Assembly: GCF_018502625.1 (NCBI RefSeq)
Contig: NZ_CP075566.1
Span: forward strand, 5,001 to 69,000
DNA length: 64,000 bases
DNA from: Pseudomonas hormoni
GTDB taxonomy: Bacteria; Pseudomonadota; Gammaproteobacteria; Pseudomonadales; Pseudomonadaceae
Direction: 5' to 3'
The notes under the pieces were generated by a model. It searched no databases and was not told where the DNA came from. It was given only the letters and a program-made list of their open reading frames with translations. Within the stretch, counting starts at the first letter, position 1, and the number at the start of each line of letters is the position of its first letter. Position numbers and translations under genes: made by a program. Shown piece after piece: positions 44,618 to 54,010 of the stretch.

Positions 44618-46024
44618 CTACGGCAAATGATCCGCGGCAAAATCGGCTTCCGAACGTGCGCGTAACCGGCCTTTGCGGCAGGCCTGCTGAAAGCGCTCAA
44701 AGTCCTGCTCGTTCTGTTCGGCGTAGCGTTGTGCATACTTGAACAGCGCATCGGCCAGTGCTTCGCTTTTGCCAATATAGCCACTGATCAGCGCGGCTTG
44801 CCCCGAAGACTTGGCATGGGCGCGGGCCAGGGCGCGGCCGCAGATCCGCCCATAGGCGGCGAACGCATCAGCGTCAAAGGTCTCGAGTTCGGCCGAGACC
44901 TTCATGTCGCGCAACTGGCGCACGTAGAAGTGGCGCCCGCTGGGGCCGGTGGTCCAGCCCAGAAACAGGTCGCTGGCGGACTGCATCAGTCGCTGGCCAT
45001 CGACCACGCGCTGACCGTTATGCCGCACCCGCGATTGGGTCTTCACGTAATCGGCGAGCACCGAACGCCGTGCTTCCTTGAATTGCAGAAACAACGGGAA
45101 TCCTTGATCGTCGGTCAGCAGGGCCACCAGACAGCGGGTGCCCACACTGCCCACGCCGACGACTTTGAACGCCATGTCCTGGGCATGAAAACGGGATAAA
45201 AGTGCTCGGCGGTCGGCTTGAAGGGTGCCCGGATAATCGCGCATGAATGCGTCGTAAAGCGGTCGCCAATCCGAGAGACGCAGCCAGTCATCGTCGGCAT
45301 CCAGCAGCGTGGTGTGGTTGTGCAGGTGGAAGATTTCCGGCAGGTCATCGCGAATGATCAGGCGATCCTGCGCGTCACGCTCACTGATTTTCGGCAGCAG
45401 TTCGGCATGGGTGCGCCGCTCGGCTTTTTCGATGGCCCGTTCCACATGCTCCAACGTGGCCTTGCTCGTTTGCTGGCGCAGGTCGTCGCAACGGATGGAC
45501 TCGTACCAGGTTTCCAGCGAGCTTTGTTCAGCACATTCGAGCAGGGTCTGTTGATAAGCGCCGACCACGTCATGGCAGACCGTTTCTTCGACGGTTTCAC
45601 CATGTCGCAGATCGCGCGCGGCAACCAGAAAGCTCGCCACCAGACGTTTCAGATCCCACTCCCAGGGGCCGGGATGGGCTTCGTCGAAATCGTTGACGCT
45701 GAACAGCAGATTGCGTTCGGGCGTGGCGAAACCGCCGAAGTTCATCAAGTGACAATCGCCGCAGATCGGCGACACCAGGCCCATGTTCGGTGTGCCGGCC
45801 AGGTCGTGGGCATGCAACAGTGCATTGCCGCGATAAAAGGTGAACGGCGAGACGAGCATGCGACCGTAACGCAGCTCGCCCAACGACTTGATCCGGCCTT
45901 CGCTTGACGCCTTGATCAGCGGCAGTGGATCGCGGGGTGTTTTGCTCATCGACGCGTGAGCATTGCGCGGGCAGTTCTTGCGAGCGTTCTTGCCTTGCTT
46001 CAAGCGGTCTTTGAGGGTGGCCAT
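44618..46024 (-). CDS. DUF2252 protein (kinase-like fold)
   Basis: A 468-residue cytoplasmic protein of the DUF2252 family. The conserved blocks are RMLVSPFTFYRGNA, the GDCHLMNFGG motif, NDFDEAHPGPWEWDLKRL and VVGVGSVGTRC. GDCHLMNF and NDFDEA resemble the catalytic and metal loops of aminoglycoside-phosphotransferase-like kinases. The family is widespread and has no assigned function. The gene stands alone, with its own terminator. Upstream of it lies the start of a broken hydrolase gene on the same strand. Confidence 0.85.
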   Translation of the reverse strand: MATLKDRLKQGKNARKNCPRNAHASMSKTPRDPLPLIKASSEGRIKSLGELRYGRMLVSPFTFYRGNALLHAHDLAGTPNMGLVSPICGDCHLMNFGGFATPERNLLFSVNDFDEAHPGPWEWDLKRLVASFLVAARDLRHGETVEETVCHDVVGAYQQTLLECAEQSSLETWYESIRCDDLRQQTSKATLEHVERAIEKAERRTHAELLPKISERDAQDRLIIRDDLPEIFHLHNHTTLLDADDDWLRLSDWRPLYDAFMRDYPGTLQADRRALLSRFHAQDMAFKVVGVGSVGTRCLVALLTDDQGFPLFLQFKEARRSVLADYVKTQSRVRHNGQRVVDGQRLMQSASDLFLGWTTGPSGRHFYVRQLRDMKVSAELETFDADAFAAYGRICGRALARAHAKSSGQAALISGYIGKSEALADALFKYAQRYAEQNEQDFERFQQACRKGRLRARSEADFAADHLP

Positions 46025-46078
46025 GGGGGCTCGGCGTTGGGGGCTTATGCGGATGGAGTGTAGAAGAGCGGGAAGATT

Positions 46079-46210
46079 TCATTCGGTGGGATACGCTCTT
46101 CTTATCTCGCGCCTGGGTAGGCAGCCGACAAGTCTCCGGATGCCGTCGATCAGCCATTGCGGTGGGGCGAAACCGGGCTGAACGTCAACGATAAGGAGGG
46201 CGTGATGCAT
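46079..46210 (-). pseudogene. Remnant of an isochorismatase-family hydrolase gene
   Basis: A 43-codon fragment begins MHHALLIVDVQPGFAPPQWL, the N terminus of cysteine-hydrolase/isochorismatase proteins, with the catalytic-Asp-containing first strand. The similarity ends after about 28 residues and a stop follows at 46079, whereas family members have 180-220 residues. CCTCC-type spacing and a start are still present, so the gene lost its body by deletion between this point and DUF2252. It could be a short expressed peptide, but a remnant is more likely. Confidence 0.55.
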
Positions 46211-46277
46211 GCTGTGGGCTCCACAGGGGGCGGTGTCGCATGAGCCATTGTATGTCGACGTGTATTTATTAAATGTC

Positions 46278-46291
46278 GTCAATATAGTGGC
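46278..46291. promoter_or_regulatory. Candidate FleQ box 1 upstream of pel
   Basis: GTCAATATAGTGGC matches the reverse complement of the reported FleQ box GTCaNTAAAtTGAC at 11 of 13 defined positions. FleQ is a c-di-GMP-responsive regulator that represses pel without the signal and activates it with it. Confidence 0.55.
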
Positions 46292-46328
46292 GTTTTTTCA
46301 GGATGGACAACCGTGCGGCGGCGACCAA

Positions 46329-46342
46329 GACAAACTATTGAC
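46329..46342. promoter_or_regulatory. Candidate FleQ box 2 overlapping the pel promoter
   Basis: GACAAACTATTGAC matches the FleQ box at 9 of 13 positions, with a perfect ATTGAC half. It is 51 bases from box 1 and overlaps the -35 element. A weaker match (9 of 13) lies at 46390-46403, past the start of transcription expected for this promoter. Confidence 0.4.
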
Positions 46343-46366
46343 AGTATCCTCGCGATCTCACATCAT
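46338..46366 (+). promoter_or_regulatory. Candidate sigma70 promoter of pelXABCDEFG
   Basis: A perfect -35 TTGACA (46338-46343) is followed after 17 bases by CATCAT (46361-46366), which matches four of six -10 bases. It faces pelX and implies a leader of about 200 bases. Confidence 0.5.
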
Positions 46367-46574
46367 CGGCGCCGCGTTAATGGCCTAGCGCCATAAAGTC
46401 GACATTGGCCCGCACAAAACCGAGCCATGAATTTGAACCTTCGAGATTGAGACGATGTCGCAGTCTCAGGCGTGATGGGCTAAGTGCCATCAGCCTGGAT
46501 CAATGATATACAGAGTCACCGTTGGGCGGACTTTACATACGAAGTGTCCGTGTGAATCTTCAGGAAGAAACTTC

Positions 46575-47507
46575 ATGTTTGATGGGCGAATACTGGTTAC
46601 CGGCGGTGCAGGATTTATTGGGTCACACCTTGTGGAAGCTTTGCTTGGCAAAGGCTACAAGGTTCGCGTACTGGATAATTTGTCGACCGGTAAGGTCGGT
46701 AATCTGCCGGTCGGTAATGCCAATCTGAACCTCGTTGTCGGCGATGTAGCGGACGGTGCCGCTGTAGAACAGGCCATGCGTGATTGCACCGCAGTCGTGC
46801 ATCTGGCGGCGGTGGCCTCGGTACAAGCGTCGGTAGATGATCCGGTCGGCACCCATCAAAGCAACTTCGTCGGCACGCTCAATGTGTGTGAGCACATGTT
46901 GAAGGCCGGGATCAAGCGCGTGGTATTCGCTTCCAGCGCGGCCATCTACGGCAACAATGGCGAAGGCTCGGCGATTGATGAGGACACCCCCAAGTCCCCG
47001 CTCACGCCTTATGCCAGCGACAAACTGGCCAGCGAGTATTACCTGGACTTCTATCGCCGTGAACATGGCCTGGAGCCGGTGATCCTGAGGTTCTTCAATA
47101 TCTTCGGCCCGCGCCAGGACCCTTCGTCGCCGTACTCCGGCGTGATCAGCATTTTCACCGAACGGGCCATGGCCCGGCAGCCTGTGGCGATTTTCGGCGA
47201 CGGCGAACAGACCCGTGATTTCGTTTACGTCCAAGACCTGGTGAGCATTCTCGTCCAGGCCGTAGAAGCGAGCGAACCGAGCCCCGGTGCGGTGAATGTC
47301 GGGCTGGGTCGTTCCACCAGCCTCAACGACCTGATCACCGAATTAGGGAGCGCCACCGGCAATCCCTTGACGGTGAATTATCAGGCTCCGCGTCAAGGCG
47401 ACATACGCCATTCGCGCGCCAACAACGCTCGCCTGCTGGAGCGTTTTACGCTCCCGGCACCGACCTCGATCGGCAACGGTTTAGCGCAGCTTCTGCGCAG
47501 CTTGTAA
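46575..47507 (+). CDS. pelX: PelX-like UDP-GlcNAc C4-epimerase
   Basis: A 310-residue extended SDR epimerase. The NAD motif VTGGAGFIGSHLVEALL is at residues 8-24. The catalytic Tyr-Lys is in PLTPYASDKLASEYY. PGAVNVGLGRSTSLNDL closes the fold. A PelX of this kind precedes pelA in P. protegens, where it makes UDP-GalNAc from UDP-GlcNAc for Pel. AGGAAG stands 7 bases before ATG 46575. It is the first gene after the FleQ-box promoter. Gal-type epimerases look alike, so substrate identity comes from position. Confidence 0.85.
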   Translation: MFDGRILVTGGAGFIGSHLVEALLGKGYKVRVLDNLSTGKVGNLPVGNANLNLVVGDVADGAAVEQAMRDCTAVVHLAAVASVQASVDDPVGTHQSNFVGTLNVCEHMLKAGIKRVVFASSAAIYGNNGEGSAIDEDTPKSPLTPYASDKLASEYYLDFYRREHGLEPVILRFFNIFGPRQDPSSPYSGVISIFTERAMARQPVAIFGDGEQTRDFVYVQDLVSILVQAVEASEPSPGAVNVGLGRSTSLNDLITELGSATGNPLTVNYQAPRQGDIRHSRANNARLLERFTLPAPTSIGNGLAQLLRSL

Positions 47508-47569
47508 CCCGCCCGCTCCTCATGTTGGACGTTCGAGTAGTATCGGTTCAGTCATTTCAAGAGTGAATT

Positions 47570-50383
47570 ATGGAAATCGTTTTTCGCAGGACGCGTGTCC
47601 GCGCGGTTGCCAAGCGGCTCTTCGCGGCCCTGGCACTTTTCGTGAGCGGGCCAGCCGTCCAGGCTTCAGCATTGCCGTCACCTTCCAGCGTGGTTTTTTG
47701 GTACGCCGACCAGCCCCCATTGTCCGAGCTGGCTCAGTTCGATTGGGCTGTGGTCGAGCCGGGGCATATGACGGCGAGCGATGTCAAAACCTTGCGCAAG
47801 CTGGGCAGCCATCCGTTTGCCTATGTGTCGGTGGGCGAATTCGATGGCAACAAGGCTGCCATCGACAAGGCGGGGCTGCGTGATGCGGTCAGCCCGGTGC
47901 GAAACGATTCCTGGAACAGTCAGGTCATGGACCTCACCGTGTCGGCCTGGCGCGAGCATTTGCTCGGCCGTGCCAAGGCGTTGCAGGCAGAAGGTTATGA
48001 CGGTCTGTTTCTCGACACCCTCGACAGCTTTCAGCTGTTGCCACCAGCCTCGCGGGAAGCGCAACGGGTTGCCCTCGCCAGTCTGCTGCGCGAACTGCAC
48101 AAGCGTCAGCCCACGCTGAAACTGTTTTTCAATCGCGGATTTGAAGTGCTGCCCGAGCTTGATGGTGTCGCGGCAGCGGTAGCTTTTGAATCCATGTATG
48201 CCGGCTGGGATGCTGCCGCCAAGCGTTATCGTCCGGTGCCGGAATCCGATCGCCAGTGGTTGCTGGGCGAGTTGCAACCTTTGCGTGCCAAAGGCATCCC
48301 GCTGGTGGCGATCGACTATCTGCCGCCGGAGCGCCGTGACGAAGCGCGCAAGCTGGCCAAGCGTCTGCGCGAAGAAGGCTTCATCCCCTTCATCAGTACG
48401 CCTGAACTGGACTCGATGGGCATCAGCAACATCGAAGTCCAGCCGCGTCGAATCGCGCTGGTTTTCGATCCGCGCGAAGATGACTTGATCAATAACTCCG
48501 GGCATACCCTGCTCGGCGGCTTGCTCGAATACCTCGGCTACCGGGTCGATTACCTGGCCGCCGACAGTTCATTGCCGGAGCATCGTTTTCGCGGTTTGTA
48601 CGCGGGCATCGTTACCTGGATGACCACCGGCCCGCCGCAGGACAGTTCGGCCTTCAATCGCTGGCTCGGCAAGCGCCTGGACGAACAGGTGCCGCTGGTG
48701 TTTTTCGCGGGTCTGCCGGTTGAGGACAGTGGTCTGCTCAAGCGACTGGGCCTGAGCCGCTCGCTCGCGCCAGGCACCCAGGCCGTGACCATTACCTATC
48801 AGGACAAATCGCTGATCGGGGCGTTCGAAGCACCGGTGCAGCCCCGATCCCGTGACTTGACGCCAGTTTCGGTATTGCCCAATGGACCCAAGGCAGCCTT
48901 GTCGCTGACCGGCAAAAGTGGCCAGACATACGTTCCGGTGGCCGTTGCCGAGTGGGGCGGCCTGGCGCTCTCGCCGTACATTCTCGAAGTGAACAACGAA
49001 CGCAGTCGCTGGATTCTCGATCCGTTTGCGTTCTTGCAGGCCAGCTTGCACCTGCCGATGCAACCGCGTCCGGATACCACCACGGAAAACGGTCGCCGCA
49101 TCGCGACAGTGCACATTGATGGCGATGGTTTCCCGTCGCGCGCCGAGGTGCGTGGCTCGCCTTATGCCGGCAAGCAAGTGCTCGATGATTTCATTCGGCC
49201 AAACCCGTTTCTGACCTCGGTGTCGATCATCGAAGGCGAGATTTCGCCGCGCGGGATGTTCCCGCACCTGGCGCGAGAACTGGAGCCTATCGCGCGTGAT
49301 TTGTTTGCCAGCCCGAAAGTCGAAGTGGCCACTCACACCTTCAGCCATCCGTTCTTCATGCAGCCGGAAGTGGCGCAGAAACGCGAAAACTTCGACGCGG
49401 AATACGGCTTGAAAATGGCCATTCCGGGCTACGACAAACTCGATTTCCATCGCGAGGTTTTTGGCTCGCGTGACTACATCAATCAGCATCTGACCACCCC
49501 GGAAAAGCCAGTGAAGATGATCTTCTGGCCGGGCGATGCCTTGCCGTCGGCCGCCACCATCAAAATGGCCTACGACGCCGGTCTGAAAAACGTCAACGGC
49601 GCCTCGACCATGCTGACCAAGGCCAATCCCTCGCTGACGGGGTTGAACCCGCTGTTAAGGCCCACCGAAGGTGGTCTGCAGTATTACGCGCCGATCATCA
49701 ACGAGAACCTTTACACCAATCTATGGAAGGGGCCGTACTACGGTTTCCGCGATGTGATCGATACCTTTGAATTGACCGACAGCCCACGGCGGCTGCGCGG
49801 CCTGCACCTCTATTACCATTTCTATTCGAGCACCAAGCAGGCCTCGATCAAGGCCATGAACGAGATCTACGGCTACATGCGCGACCAGCAGCCGATGTCG
49901 CTGTGGATGAGCGACTACCTTGATCGTCTGCACGGTCTGTATCAGTCCAGCCTGGCTCGTACCGCCGACGGTGCCTGGCAGGTCCGCGGCATGGATGCGT
50001 TGCGCACGCTGCGACTCGACCCGCAAATGGGTTGGCCGGATCTGCTGCGCTCCCAAGGCGTCGCCGGGGTTCGCGATTTGCCGCAGGGGCGCTATGTGCA
50101 CTTGAGCAGCGACCAGGCATTGCTCGTCCTGCGTCCTGACCGCGATCCAAGGCCAGCACTGGAGGAAGCCAATTTACCGTTGCAGCAGTGGCGTTATCTG
50201 GATGACCGGCGCGTGAGCTTTTCGTTTGCAGGTCAAATAGACCTGACCTTCTCGGTGCGCTCGGCAAGCGCTTGCCGGGTCGAGGTGGATGGGCAGCGTT
50301 TTGCAGGCAAGGCCTCGGCTGGTCTGTGGACTTTTCAATTACCTATGAAACAGGTGAGTAATGCTCAACTCATCTGCGACTAA
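47570..50383 (+). CDS. pelA: PelA, periplasmic Pel deacetylase and glycoside hydrolase
   Basis: PelA is a periplasmic enzyme with two activities: it partly deacetylates Pel and can cut it. It has 937 residues with a signal peptide ending near residue 32 (VQASA). The N-terminal hydrolase domain (about 40-290) has Glu207 in AFESMYAGWD. The deacetylase domain has Asp517 and Asp519 in HIDGDGF, and His589 and His593 in THTFSHP. All of these sit 11 positions below the P. aeruginosa catalytic residues (E218, D528/530, H600, H604). A further C-terminal region is present. Its end overlaps pelB by 23 bases. The ribosome binding site is modest. Confidence 0.95.
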   Translation: MEIVFRRTRVRAVAKRLFAALALFVSGPAVQASALPSPSSVVFWYADQPPLSELAQFDWAVVEPGHMTASDVKTLRKLGSHPFAYVSVGEFDGNKAAIDKAGLRDAVSPVRNDSWNSQVMDLTVSAWREHLLGRAKALQAEGYDGLFLDTLDSFQLLPPASREAQRVALASLLRELHKRQPTLKLFFNRGFEVLPELDGVAAAVAFESMYAGWDAAAKRYRPVPESDRQWLLGELQPLRAKGIPLVAIDYLPPERRDEARKLAKRLREEGFIPFISTPELDSMGISNIEVQPRRIALVFDPREDDLINNSGHTLLGGLLEYLGYRVDYLAADSSLPEHRFRGLYAGIVTWMTTGPPQDSSAFNRWLGKRLDEQVPLVFFAGLPVEDSGLLKRLGLSRSLAPGTQAVTITYQDKSLIGAFEAPVQPRSRDLTPVSVLPNGPKAALSLTGKSGQTYVPVAVAEWGGLALSPYILEVNNERSRWILDPFAFLQASLHLPMQPRPDTTTENGRRIATVHIDGDGFPSRAEVRGSPYAGKQVLDDFIRPNPFLTSVSIIEGEISPRGMFPHLARELEPIARDLFASPKVEVATHTFSHPFFMQPEVAQKRENFDAEYGLKMAIPGYDKLDFHREVFGSRDYINQHLTTPEKPVKMIFWPGDALPSAATIKMAYDAGLKNVNGASTMLTKANPSLTGLNPLLRPTEGGLQYYAPIINENLYTNLWKGPYYGFRDVIDTFELTDSPRRLRGLHLYYHFYSSTKQASIKAMNEIYGYMRDQQPMSLWMSDYLDRLHGLYQSSLARTADGAWQVRGMDALRTLRLDPQMGWPDLLRSQGVAGVRDLPQGRYVHLSSDQALLVLRPDRDPRPALEEANLPLQQWRYLDDRRVSFSFAGQIDLTFSVRSASACRVEVDGQRFAGKASAGLWTFQLPMKQVSNAQLICD

Positions 50384-53300
50384 CTCTTCAGCCACTAAAA
50401 GCAGTCGCCTGCTCAATCCATGGGCCCTGGCGGTGGTGGCGGTTGCCGTGGGAGGTCTGCTGTGGGCGACTTTCCAGCGTGAAGAAGTGTTCCAGCCCGA
50501 TGGTCGTGAGCCGGATGCGGTCTCGGCCAACTATGCCGAGTTGCTGCTGACCGCACACCCGGAAGACGAGCATCTGCGGCTGCAATTGATCGATCTGTTG
50601 ATCCGTCTCGGCGACTACACCAAAGCACGCCAGCACGTGGAAAACTGGCCAAAGCCGAACCCGCAATTGCAGGCGTATTACCGGCTGGAGCTGGATGCGC
50701 TGGAAGCTGCAAAAGACAGCGATCTGATCACGCAACAGGCCCTGGTCGAGCGTCTGAAAAGCTTTGACCACCGCTTGTTGCCGTTGCCGCAATTACAGAG
50801 CCTGGCCAAGCTCGCGCTAACATTGCAGGCGCCGGCCTTCGCCGCCAGCGTCTATGAGGAAATCGCCGCGCGTGATCCACAACAGCGTAGCGCTGCCCTC
50901 AAGTCCGCCGCGCAATGGTATCTGGCGGGCGAACAGCCGGAGCGCGCCGCAGCAATCTACCTGGAACTGAAAAAGGACAGCGATCAGGCCGCCGAACGCC
51001 GGGAGTACGCACAACTCGCGTTCAACAGCTTGTTGGCCTCCGGAAAGGGAGCGCAGGCTACGCAGGTGCTCGCCGATGAGATCGATCAGCTGATCAATCC
51101 GCAAACCGATGTGGCCTGGGTGCAGCAGGGCGTTGATGTCGCGATCGCGAGCAACCGTCCCGACCTGGCGCAACGCTTCCTGGATCAGTGGCGTCTTCTG
51201 GAACCGGACAATACAGAAATCCTGCGCAAGGAATTCAGCATGCGTCTGGCGCTTGGCGATTTGCCCGGCGCCTGGGACAGCGGTCAGCAACTGTTGGTCG
51301 AACATCCCGAAGACCTGGATCTGCTGGAGCAAATGGCTCGGCTCGGAGAGTGGCGCGGTGAAAGCGAAGCCGCGCTTGGCTACTGGATTCGTTTGCTGGA
51401 ACTGCATGAAACACCGGAGACCCGTGAACATGCCTGGCGGCTGGCCATCCAGCAGTTTGACTTTGACCGGGCGATTCCATTACTCGCCGACATCATGGAC
51501 CAACGTGCGCTGACCGACATCGAACTCGACGCGCTGATTTACGGCCATGAGTCGCGGGGCACACCGGAACAGGCCGAAGCCTGGCTGCGTGCCTACTTGC
51601 GCAAGTACCCGACCCATCGTCTGGCCTGGACGCGTCTGCTGCAAAACCTGGAAAACACCGGGCAGTTCGCGGCCAAGGCCGAGGTCTACAAGAGCTATTC
51701 AAAACGTTTTGCCCTCACCACCACCGAGCGGGTCGATTGGGTCGACACCGACCTGAAGCTGTTTGACAACCAAGCCGCATGGCAGGTGTTGCAGGTCGAT
51801 AACAGCAAGATCGACGATCCCAAATACTGGCGTTCCCGGGCTGCAGTCGCCTGGAACCTGGAACTGGACGATGAACTGCAGGTGGCTCTGGAGAAAATGC
51901 TCGCGCTCAAGGGCTCGCTGGGTATCGGCGAAGAGAGTCAGTTGATCACCCTTTACCGCACCAGCAATCCACGGCGTGCGTTGGAGTTGATGGTCGACAG
52001 CTGGAAGCGCACCCACGATGGGCAGCGCCTGGAACAGGCATTGCAGCTGGCCCAGGAGCTGCAGGACTGGCCGCTGGTGATCGCACTGCTCAAGGATGCC
52101 GAACAATACCCGGGTATTTACGAGCAGGATCAGGTGCTGGCGGTACGCGGTGCCCTTGCGACTCAGCAGGGTCAGGACGAGGAGGCCGAGCGCTTGTACC
52201 TGCTGGGCTTGTCGCGCTACCCCGATGACAACCTGTTTCGCGAGCGCCTGATGTGGCTCTACGTCGATCAGGGCAACACCGCCAGACTCAAGCCGTTGCT
52301 GACGGAATGGAAAGCCCGGGCGCGTACAGACCGGGTGTTGTGGTTGCCGTTCGCCAGTGCCAGCCAGATGCTCGGACGCAGTAGCGAAGCGCTGGCCTGG
52401 TATCGGATGTACCTCAAGAGCAGTCCTCAGGATTGGCTGGTACAGGCGGCTTATGCCGATGCGCTGGACGGTGCCGGTTATCAGGATTCGGCTCAGCGTT
52501 TGCGCCTGAAATTGCTGCGCAGCCCCGAGAGTGAAAACCTTCAACCATCGTCCCAGCGTTACGTGATCTGGTTGCGCCTGATGGCCAGCAGTTATTCGCC
52601 ACGAAAGGCTCAGCAAGAAGTGCAGAAGTGGCAGGACGGCTCGCCGGCGATGCTGCAATTGTGGTTCGAGCGTTTGCTGGCGCGCCTGGACGCGACCAAT
52701 CAGGAATCGCAGAAAGACCAATGGCTGGAGTGGGCGCGTGGCCAGGGCTTGAAAGTCGACCGCTATGAGCAGATTCAGCAAGCGCTGCGAAGCCGCAACA
52801 AGGCACAGGTCGAAACACTGTTGGCGAGTAGCGATCTGAACCCGGCACAGCGGGCCCAGGCCCTCAGTCGCCTTGGGCGCGTCAACGAAGCGCTGGATAC
52901 CAACCTGTCAGCGCTCGGTGACGAGCAACCCGAGGCGGTGCGCGACCAACTGCGACGTCAGGCCGTGGAGATTCACGAAAGCACGCCGCAAGGCGCGCTG
53001 CTGTCGTGGCAGGATCAGGATTTTGGCGGCGTCGCGTTCAACGCTCCGCGCCTGCAAATTGCCCACAATCTGGGGGACAAGTGGTACGCCGATCTTGAGT
53101 TGGAACAGGGCACTTACGATGGCGACGACGTACGTTCATCGAAAATCGGTGAGGAGCGTAACGCGGCCCTGACCCTGATTCGCCCGGTGGAAAACGGCAG
53201 TTATAAGCTGTTCGCCGACACCAGTCAGCGCAAGGACGACGACCGCAATGGACTGGGCCTTTCCCGGACCTGGCAGTTGGGCGTCAGTGATGAGCTCGAA

Positions 53301-53984
53301 ACCGGTCTGGACTGGCATCGCAAAAGTGAAGACAGTGGCTTGATGCGCGCTTTCGGTCAGCAGGACCGTGTATGGGTCGGTGGTCGTCATGGCCTGACCG
53401 CACGGGATCAGTTGAGCTGGGAAGTCGCCCGCAGGTCGTTCTCCACACGTGCAGGCGACTCGCTGGGTAATGGCGAGGCGCTGAAGCTGGAACTCAATCA
53501 CACGCTGGAATTCGCCGGTCCCAACTGGACCGTGCGCAGTGGTGTCGACTACCAGCACAACAATGTGAATGACCGCAGGCTGGATGACCTGTCGAGTCGC
53601 AATGGCGGCCCGGTGATCGTGCCCGATCAGGCGCGAGATCCTGAAACCAACGAACTCGACCCCACCGATACCGAAACCGTCATGGGCAGCGACTTGCTGC
53701 AAAGTCGCTATGGCCAGCTCTATGTCGGCACGTCCTGGCGTCGCGGCATCCCCGGCGCACTGGTTCGCACCAAGCCGCAATACACCTGGCTGGTGGATGT
53801 GACGGCAGGCTGGCAATGGCTTGATCAAACTTTTAACTACGGCATCAATACCGGGATCGGTTTTGAAGTGCTGGGTGATGACGAACTGGCCCTGACCTTC
53901 GGCTACCAATCCGCGCCACAAGGCGGGGATGGTCAGTCCGGCGGAACACTGGGTGTGAGCTACGGCGTGCGGTTTGGACGCTGA
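50361..53984 (+). CDS. pelB: PelB, TPR scaffold and outer-membrane Pel export channel
   Basis: PelB is the exporter of Pel through the outer membrane. It has 1207 residues. An inner-membrane helix at about residues 22-40 (WALAVVAVAVGGLLW) is followed by about 850 residues of TPR-like helical repeats, which bind PelA, and then a C-terminal beta-barrel from about 890 to the end. The last residues, GVSYGVRFGR, close the barrel. AGGTGAG precedes the ATG, which lies inside the end of pelA. The length is slightly more than the 1193 residues of P. aeruginosa. Confidence 0.94.
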   Translation: MLNSSATNSSATKSSRLLNPWALAVVAVAVGGLLWATFQREEVFQPDGREPDAVSANYAELLLTAHPEDEHLRLQLIDLLIRLGDYTKARQHVENWPKPNPQLQAYYRLELDALEAAKDSDLITQQALVERLKSFDHRLLPLPQLQSLAKLALTLQAPAFAASVYEEIAARDPQQRSAALKSAAQWYLAGEQPERAAAIYLELKKDSDQAAERREYAQLAFNSLLASGKGAQATQVLADEIDQLINPQTDVAWVQQGVDVAIASNRPDLAQRFLDQWRLLEPDNTEILRKEFSMRLALGDLPGAWDSGQQLLVEHPEDLDLLEQMARLGEWRGESEAALGYWIRLLELHETPETREHAWRLAIQQFDFDRAIPLLADIMDQRALTDIELDALIYGHESRGTPEQAEAWLRAYLRKYPTHRLAWTRLLQNLENTGQFAAKAEVYKSYSKRFALTTTERVDWVDTDLKLFDNQAAWQVLQVDNSKIDDPKYWRSRAAVAWNLELDDELQVALEKMLALKGSLGIGEESQLITLYRTSNPRRALELMVDSWKRTHDGQRLEQALQLAQELQDWPLVIALLKDAEQYPGIYEQDQVLAVRGALATQQGQDEEAERLYLLGLSRYPDDNLFRERLMWLYVDQGNTARLKPLLTEWKARARTDRVLWLPFASASQMLGRSSEALAWYRMYLKSSPQDWLVQAAYADALDGAGYQDSAQRLRLKLLRSPESENLQPSSQRYVIWLRLMASSYSPRKAQQEVQKWQDGSPAMLQLWFERLLARLDATNQESQKDQWLEWARGQGLKVDRYEQIQQALRSRNKAQVETLLASSDLNPAQRAQALSRLGRVNEALDTNLSALGDEQPEAVRDQLRRQAVEIHESTPQGALLSWQDQDFGGVAFNAPRLQIAHNLGDKWYADLELEQGTYDGDDVRSSKIGEERNAALTLIRPVENGSYKLFADTSQRKDDDRNGLGLSRTWQLGVSDELETGLDWHRKSEDSGLMRAFGQQDRVWVGGRHGLTARDQLSWEVARRSFSTRAGDSLGNGEALKLELNHTLEFAGPNWTVRSGVDYQHNNVNDRRLDDLSSRNGGPVIVPDQARDPETNELDPTDTETVMGSDLLQSRYGQLYVGTSWRRGIPGALVRTKPQYTWLVDVTAGWQWLDQTFNYGINTGIGFEVLGDDELALTFGYQSAPQGGDGQSGGTLGVSYGVRFGR

Positions 53985-54010
53985 TCATGGAATGTCTACG
54001 GAGAAAAACT

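Larger units (their letters stand above)
46025..46574. other. Intergenic region upstream of the pel operon
   Basis: A 550-base stretch between the DUF2252 gene and pelX. It holds the isochorismatase remnant (46079-46210), FleQ-like boxes (46278-46403) and a sigma70 promoter candidate. From about 46373 to 46574 lies a leader of roughly 200 bases in which I see no reading frame of note. In-frame codons back to 46503 are open but lack pelX-family sequence. Confidence 0.75.

Noticed and set aside
46503..46574. A longer pelX start at 46503
   Set aside because: The added 24 residues are not family-like, and ATG 46575 has AGGAAG at proper spacing and begins directly before the Rossmann fold.
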